Assembly (NCBI RefSeq): GCF_000002235.5 | Contig: NW_022145596.1 | Span: 32,710,140 to 32,774,139 of the forward strand | Source of the DNA: Strongylocentrotus purpuratus | Taxonomy: Eukaryota; Echinodermata; Echinoidea; Camarodonta; Strongylocentrotidae | Direction of reading: 5' to 3' | Length of the DNA: 64,000 nucleotides | Shown here: positions 57,508 to 64,000 of the stretch, in pieces | Numbering within the stretch: position 1 is the stretch's first letter | Layout: each line of letters starts with the position of its first letter | Notes under the pieces: model-generated | Databases searched by the model: none | Told to the model about the DNA's origin: nothing | Seen by the model: only the letters and a program-made list of their open reading frames with translations | Translations under genes and position numbers: made by a program

Positions 57508-60500
57508 TGCCAGCGGAATAGACTCGGCTCCTGGGGCCGTATCTCTGCCCTGGTCTGATTTATGGTGCCCAGTCAGTGAAGATTATTTGAAAGGCTGGGT
57601 TAAAACTCTCACAGAAGCTGAACAAGTTAGACAATGTTTTGAAGAATCCACAGGCCTCCGGTTTGTGGGGGAGAGAAGGGGGAAGGGTTTTGGCATGAAC
57701 GACTCTCTATCGACACAGTTCGCCGGAACTGCTGGCGTCGAAACACCTTCCAACACCGGCGAAAGCAGAGTGGATGCCGTGGATTTCATGTTGGACTCTA
57801 ATGTTACCACCACCAGTACATCAACTAAGACGTCAGGTAATTATAGCTCCAGTGTGTAAGATAAAGGATATAAACAGGACACATATTAAGTTGCTTATTC
57901 AAATAATACATGATACATCTTCACAATTTGGACACAGAAATACTGAGAAAATAAAATACCCAACAGGCTTCTCAAGTCACAGCCGAGGACCTCGCCTCGA
58001 CCGGCCATGATCAAGGAAAAGTTAAACAAAATCAGAATGAGATGAGCTAGGCTAAGCCTGAAATAATAAGGCTTTAAAGTAGAATCATGCACCCACAATT
58101 AGGTCTGATGAAATAAATAATCAACAAAAAAACACAGAAAAAACAAGAACATGATGCCTCGATCGATCTTGCCCAAATTAATCTATTTAAAGTTTTGCAA
58201 ATTTGTGAGTGAAGTGAGGGAGCAAAAATGTGACATTTTTGATGTGTTAAAATGGACATTCCTCAGTAAAATACACTAGATAGATCATAATGTACATCTG
58301 GACACTTCACTGCACTTGAATGCTAGGATATTCAGAAATCTCATTGCCGTGAATCGTCTAAATGTCGTTCTAAATCTAGAAAGCATAAACGTGAGCAAAA
58401 TAAGACTAATTTATATTGTTTAAGATGTTTTATATAGATCTAGATCTATGTGGCTATCTCGCTGCCCAAATATGAGGATATGCTCATGCAGGCAGCTTGC
58501 TGTGCAAGACAATCAAAAACTGCAAGACTATCAAAAAATGTGCAAGGTAGGAGCAAAATGAGCCGAAAAGAAAGAAAGAAAGAAAAAAGACATCAATTAT
58601 ATATTGATATTTTCAGAATGTTATTTTTCAAAATTAAAGATAAACTTGAGTTCTGGTATTGCGATTGCATTGTGAAAGAAAAGGTATGGAATAGATCTGA
58701 AAAGTTGATCATATAGCATGTAAGTAATAGTGTGTAATGCAAGGTTCTGGAGTCATCAAAATCATCATAAATTTGGCAGATTCATTGGTAAAGTAACAAT
58801 CACTTACACAGAAAGATGTATATGGGACAACACACATGGTGTCGGGGCTAGTACTACCCTGATTTCCTTATCTTTCTATGCTCATTACTCAGCCAGTATA
58901 CATTTTCTTCCAAAATTGTTTGGCACATGACATTTATTTGTAATCTTGAACATTCAGTGTAAGTTTTGTTAGATTCTGTGAGAATTCATTTTCTTTTTAT
59001 ACCAGAACTCAAGTTTATCTTTAAATGATTAGAAAGAGCTAAATGACATTTTGTCTGTAAAATCATTTCTTTTTATTTTTCTGCTTTATTTACAGATCAT
59101 ACAGATGTCCCCAAGTTGGCATTTGTCCGATACAAACATGGGAAATTCATTCCTTGCGATGGAGTACCATTTATGATTATGGGAAAGTACTTTCTTACTT
59201 GCTTCTTAGGAAGGAATAAACATAAGTCTTCACAACAAGCTTTAAGAGAGGAAAAGTTACAGGTAAGTTGTTCAACAACCTTCAAACTCTTTGTGACTAT
59301 CAGTTGACCAATTTGAGATTCCTTTGTTTATGATCTTAAGTTATAAAAAGTCTTTTTGATGTTGTTAAGTAGGCCAAGTAAAAAACATTTCTTGATGAAC
59401 TTTCAAACCTTTTAGAAAAAACATCTTATATATTTCAAACAAGATCATTAACTTTGGAGTGTCATAAGAGCAATTTTTCTTCAAACCGTACATAAAGATG
59501 ACATAACAAGAAATTTTCTTGAAAATTGAATAATTTTGCTATTTCTTTGTTTTCTTAGTTATCTTGTTGCTTGTATCGAATCTTACTGAATTGCATTGAA
59601 TCTTTATCTTAAAAGCAGGGGTGAAGTATAATTGACCAAATCTCATATATTTTTGAAAGTATAGTTTTCTAATTATATATTGTGAAATAAAAATAAACAC
59701 AAGCATACCTGGTATGTGGTTATTTGCAAATAAACATAGTAGTAACATATCATTCTGCTTCTAATTATTGACATTTTTTTTTTTTTAATATGAAAAAATT
59801 CTTGTCAACACTGATGGCTTTTAGAACAAACTTGTGAACCTTAACTCAGATTCTCAGAAAGATGCTAGTGATTTTTTTTATTTATCAAGTATACTAGGGT
59901 GGATGATCAATCAAATAATATTTGATATGAATCCCTACTAATAGAACATTTTAAACCTTAAAAAGAAGGTTGAGTTCTGGGAAGAAATGAAAAATAATTT
60001 GTGACCGTTATCATTGTTATTATGCAAGTGTGGAAGAACATCAGATTAAAAATGTTCCCTGAAAAGCATGGCTCTATATGGCATGTAACAGCATAAAAAT
60101 CAATCAACCTTTTCTGATTGATTCCACACTGTTTCTTTCACAATGCAACCGCATGACCAGAACTCAACTTTATCTTTTATAGACATATCACACTGAGTTT
60201 CTATGGTGAAAATTCACACCATGTGTTGGTATAGTAGAACGGAAGAACATTCCATCATCCATCTCAAATCAAGGATTGAATATTTGTTTTGTTTTCCTTA
60301 AGGTTGACAGACTAGATAGAAAAAGAAAGAAGAACCACAGATCAAAGAAGATTGGATGTCCAGCCATGATGGTTATGACAGAAGTCATCAGGTTCCCACA
60401 GTACCAGGTAATACCATTACATTCTTGCTGTATTAATGGACTTTGGATGGTTCTAAGTTCTAAATGATCTATATTAGTGAGGAATATGATGCTAATTTCT

Positions 60501-61727
60501 CATACCGGTGTGTTAGCTCAATCAGTAGAGCGTCCGCGTTCGAACCCCGGCCGCGTCATACCAAAAGACGTTAAAAGACGGGAGTTGCTGCTACCTTGTT
60601 TGGCGTTCAACAATAAGGGATAGAGCAACACTGACCTGGCGCTGCTCAGTGGCTGCCGGGCTCACGATCAATTGGGCAAAAAGAATTTCCATTTTCGGTT
60701 TAACTTAATAAAATTTGGAGTGGACTTTAAAAGATTATTATTATTATTATTATTATTATTTTGTATTACTTGTACAGGTCTCCCAGATGACGAGAAGTAG
60801 AATGACAGACAAGACCAAACTTTTACGAGAGCATTTACTTCAAAGAGCAGCCATAGAAACAGAACATAGGATCTATATTTCACTTCCTTCAGATGACGAA
60901 CATCAGAACACACATCCTTTAGGACAGGTATACCGTAATGCTCTTTTGTAATTTTCTCTAAAATGTTAAAAGAAAGAACATGTTTTGTTGCCTTATGGTA
61001 CATGTCAAATTGCATTTTGTTCCTTTTGGATATAAGTTAAGGATAGGAAAAAGTACATAAGCATTTCATTAACATAACCAGGAAAAGCACTATATCCAAA
61101 CCTTCATGTAGTTTGAATTTTGATTTTGATATGTGATACTTGCAGGTTTACAACTAATACATCAGTTGTTAACCTGCAAGAAATGTATATACATGTAGGT
61201 ATTCTATTACATTTGAGATCAGATGATGGACACGAAAGAGGAAGGTATTCTGTTGTACACATACATGTAGACTCGGTATAATAAGTATCCATAACAACCT
61301 GCCTTTGTTTAATATTTGTGATTTATGATCATTTGGTTGTCAAATAAAAAGCAGTGTTCTCCATTTCTTTCTCCAGAGTCTTGTTGAATGCTTCCCTCCA
61401 AAGAAACAACAAAGACTTACTCCCGTTCAACAAACTGCAGAAAGGTGCAGAGCCAAAATAGACTCACTTGTACAACTGTTGGATGTTTGTAATAACCAGC
61501 GCATACTACGGGAGTTGGAAAAACAGCTTGATGATATGCTTGTCATGATGAAACAGAGCATAGAGTTTGAAAAGAACACAAAGGAACGATTGAACAAAGG
61601 AAGAGCTGAAAAGAAGAGAAGGAAAAGAAAAGAGCAGATAGATGGAGTTCCTGTGTGTCTCCAGAGTGAAGAGTGTGTCAATGAGATTATCATTGCAACA
61701 AGTGGAATCAGTAAAGAGTTGACTTGA
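57494..61727 (+). CDS. CARF/ALS2CR8-like transcription factor, 5 exons, 371 aa
   Basis: Resembles the calcium-responsive transcription factor domain family (ALS2CR8/CaRF), nuclear DNA-binding regulators. Exons: 57494-57836, 59096-59262, 60303-60407, 60778-60927, 61377-61727; GT-AG introns, 1,116 nt in one frame. Features: KGWVKTLTEAEQVRQCFEES then TGLRFVGERRGKGFG (about 33-67), a Ser/Thr-rich linker, then the core: FVRYKHGKFIPCDGVPFMI, a basic DRKRKKNHRSKKIGCPAMM with EVIRFPQYQ (about 171-205), a basic and acidic segment ending HRIYISLPSDDEHQN (about 206-250). The C-terminal part has a predicted coiled coil (about 278-330) and a basic cluster KKRRKRK (about 336-342) suited to nuclear import. 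The conserved Cys, HxNH-like and GCPA words are what I recognise from the family; the assignment is by pattern memory and not a search. The C-terminal half may be lineage-specific. Confidence 0.75.
58634..59024. mobile_element. TTAA-flanked MITE, family B (copy 4)
   Basis: Left TTAAAGATAAACTTGAGTTC, right GAACTCAAGTTTATCTTTAA: a perfect inverted repeat of at least 24 bp. 391 bp; it ends 71 bp upstream of exon 2 of the CARF-like gene. It appears to be the youngest copy by terminal identity. Confidence 0.92.
59958..60180. mobile_element. Family B MITE, reversed and internally deleted (copy 5)
   Basis: Begins TTAAAAAGAAGGTTGAGTTC and ends AGAACTCAACTTTATCTTTTA; the inner part is the reverse complement of copies 1 and 3 with a large deletion. 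Intron 2 of the CARF-like gene. Confidence 0.8.
60505..60690 (+). mobile_element. tRNA-derived SINE, second family
   Basis: A box TAGCTCAATCAGTAGAG (60,514-60,530) and B box GTTCGAACCCC (60,538-60,548), but only 7 nt lie between them, so the anticodon arm is deleted. The body includes TACCAAAAGACGTTAAAAGA and CTGGCGCTGCTCAG; a (TTA)n tract follows at 60,736. Intron 3 of the CARF-like gene. Confidence 0.8.
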
Positions 61728-64000
61728 CACACAGGAGTTTGAAACGTGCTGAAGTAGTCTGAAGATCTTGAAAAGACCAAACCTGAAAAAATTGAAGAAC
61801 CAATTTCAAAGACAGGTCTTTGAAAAGTGCAAATATGGCAAGGGTGATTGGGCATCGACTCTACCAGTCTACCACAAATATGACGTTCAACAGTAGATGG
61901 TGACCTTCTTTCCACACTGTGCAGGTCAACACATGTGCATAATTGAAACTGGGGAAGACGATAAGACAAGGTTTCTTCCAGCTTCTATGCAGAATGTCTA
62001 GTAGTAGCGACTTGTAATGAACTATTGTCAGGTTTCATTAACTCCCCCTATGATTTGATGAGATCTATGTAGGCACCATCATAACAAATATAGTTGATTG
62101 GTTCCGAAACTATAATTTTTATCAGACTTTCCAGTTCTTAACACATTGTATGTGTATATGAACCGGAAGTGCCTTTGCCCAATATACCAATGGCCTGTGC
62201 TGCCCTCTATGGCTAAATACCATAGTTGTGGTAGCAATAATTACCAAAACTAAAAAAGCATAGAGTGTTGATGAACTACCGGTACAATGTTTAGCTCCTG
62301 TTAAATACAGTCATTGAAGAGGCCAGGAGATGTTAGAAAGACACGCTGTATGATTGATATACATGTTACACTCATAATGACATCAGGGGCCCGTTTCTCG
62401 AAACTGTCTAAAGTATAACTTCTTGACTAACCCATTGAAACGCGTGTTACAGAATTAACACACGTTCCAATGGAATAGTCAAGAAGTTAGACTTATGATG
62501 GTTTTGAGAAACGGCCCCAGAGCTTGATACATGTACAAACATGGATTTTCACAATAATTGCCTTCCTTTGAAAGTTTGAAAAATCTTAATTTATTATCAT
62601 TGAGTTATAGTGAAGCCAATGTATTTTTTATAGAGTAAAACTATTCCATTCCTCCCTGATTTTCTTGCGTAGGTTATTACCATGATCCAAAATGTAATCA
62701 ATCTACATATTAGTTTTTAAATTTTTAAACTTAAGCTACTTGCTCTCTCTATATAGAAACTTCCCCAATCGGTGCCTGTTGGTCCCCCATGATCCTCTTT
62801 TTCTTATGTTAGTTGAGAGCTGAGTTAATGAGATAGCCACCTGTCAGTGACCTTGCTGTGTGGTCTAATCCCTTCTGTTTCAGTAGTATTGACAGTCTTT
62901 AACAAAAGATTGGCGATAGTTGTGTAGACATTGGTATCAATTCACCATAGTATTTTTCACCAGCAGCCGTAAATCTGATTATTCATGATTTAAAGAGAAT
63001 GGATTGAGTAGCTCTTCTCATCAGATGATGTTAGAAGTTAGATTTCTACCTACATGCCAGCCAAGAGTATATTTGGATACTATTATTTGTTCAATAGTGT
63101 AGACTAGATTGATTTCCCATTTAAAATTATTAGATAAATATAGACCTTTGTGCAAAATTTCTCAGAATGTACATGTACTTCTTCTCAACTATTTGAAAAA
63201 ATATTTCGAGTTCCGTCATAATGAAAGAGAAAACTGAACTATTTTGTTACATTATAATGTTCGTTAAGACTACTATACTGGTGTGAATTGTTACTTTGGC
63301 AAATAGCAAGTCAAGTTATTCGGTCATTTGACGTCCCATATGTTGCGAAGAATAAGAAAACAAAATTGGGTCTGATCTGATCGAATGTCAGTAGCACTAT
63401 GGACTTATTAGAATCATTACAAATACTATGAATTATGATCATAGTGGTAATGTAAGTGACAAAAATACATTGGGCTTGCCCATTATGTAATAATCACTTC
63501 AACAATATGTGTGGCATTAATTTGCTTTGGAGCGAAAACCTGAAACTTTGTGGGAATTCCTACTAAAGTTTGAAAAGATTCATTTGAAGGAAAGTTACCG
63601 GTATACAGTATTTTAGTTTTATAGCTTTATAAATGTTGCATTTTATTACTTTATTATTAATTGAAGAGTTTTGTTTTGTACAAACTCTGATTTATCAGAA
63701 GTGTTCTTAAATTTTAAGAAATATCTTATTTTACATCCTGCAAATGTTTACTAAAATCTCTTTCTATAACTCTAGACATAGCTCATCTACCCTCTCTTTA
63801 ATAATACATTTATGCTCTTATTCAGAGTTGGTGCTACAATTAAGCCATTGGTCTCTTATGATTTTCTAAAAAATAAAAGAGAAAATGCTGTCCCCAAATA
63901 TGACAATTTTTCTTTCTCTGTTTTTATTTTCCTTGTCAGAGGTGTTGAAGACACGGCCCAAAAATGTGGAAACCTTTTTTTTGGTCACATATTTACACTT
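61728..64000. other. 3' UTR and downstream sequence of the CARF-like gene
   Basis: No further coding sequence recognised. A palindromic MITE lies at 62,386. An AATAAA at 63,872-63,877 is one possible distal poly(A) signal, unproven. Confidence 0.5.
62386..62518. mobile_element. Palindromic MITE
   Basis: GGGGCCCGTTTCTCGAAAC at the left, GTTTTGAGAAACGGCCCC at the right, with long imperfect pairing through ACTTCTTGACTA / TAGTCAAGAAGT. 133 bp, no ORF. Confidence 0.85.

Noticed and set aside
60507..60560. tRNA gene
   Set aside because: A and B boxes are present but only 7 nt apart; the anticodon arm is missing, consistent with a SINE head.

Overview
This is animal (eukaryotic) genomic DNA. It is AT-rich, has GT-AG introns, and is heavily loaded with short transposons, SINEs, minisatellites and homopolymer runs. 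The gene structures, and the frequent ATGTACATGTAC-type and TAGATCTAGA-type words, point to a marine invertebrate deuterostome. A sea urchin or related echinoderm is my best guess, and that placement is an inference.

Three genes, all on the + strand, account for the coding content. (1) A complete 15-exon transglutaminase at 15,566-31,275 codes for 740 residues, with Cys325, His384 and Asp407 as the catalytic triad. (2) A UFM1-specific protease 2 gene (UFSP2) runs from 34,125 to 52,574. I place 15 exons, including a 21-nt microexon and a likely first exon. One short internal exon between 44,907 and 46,071 is not found. (3) A 5-exon gene at 57,494-61,727 codes for 371 residues and resembles the calcium-responsive transcription factor (CARF/ALS2CR8) family. 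The genes act in unrelated processes: protein cross-linking, UFM1 maturation and de-ufmylation, and transcription.

Layout: 1-15,500 is gene-poor. It holds a 27-bp minisatellite (1.95-4.37 kb), a tandem array of tRNA-derived units (5.27-6.46 kb), two abutting TTAA-flanked MITEs (7.33-8.26 kb) and a 480-bp tandem duplication (11.6-12.6 kb). Transglutaminase introns carry a TA-flanked transposon nested in another repeat, several MITEs, SINE pieces and two truncated LINEs. UFSP2 introns carry a 5'-truncated Tx1-like LINE inside a TTC microsatellite, a Helitron with intact termini, a foldback-type element with minisatellite arms, and other inverted-repeat elements. The third gene has three small elements in its introns.

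The most unusual signal is a recurring pattern. At five independent exon boundaries in the two larger genes, the exon edge with its splice site (or the stop codon) has been tandemly amplified next to the true exon: 27.5 kb (3 copies of an exon 3' end plus donor), 29.5 kb (one decoy acceptor plus half exon), 43.9-44.3 kb (about 11 acceptor copies, 36-bp unit), 46.7-47.4 kb (8 decoy acceptors, 94-bp unit) and 52.5-53.6 kb (about 16 copies of the last coding segment plus stop, 71-bp unit). The splicing machinery therefore faces arrays of near-identical decoys at two UFSP2 exons.
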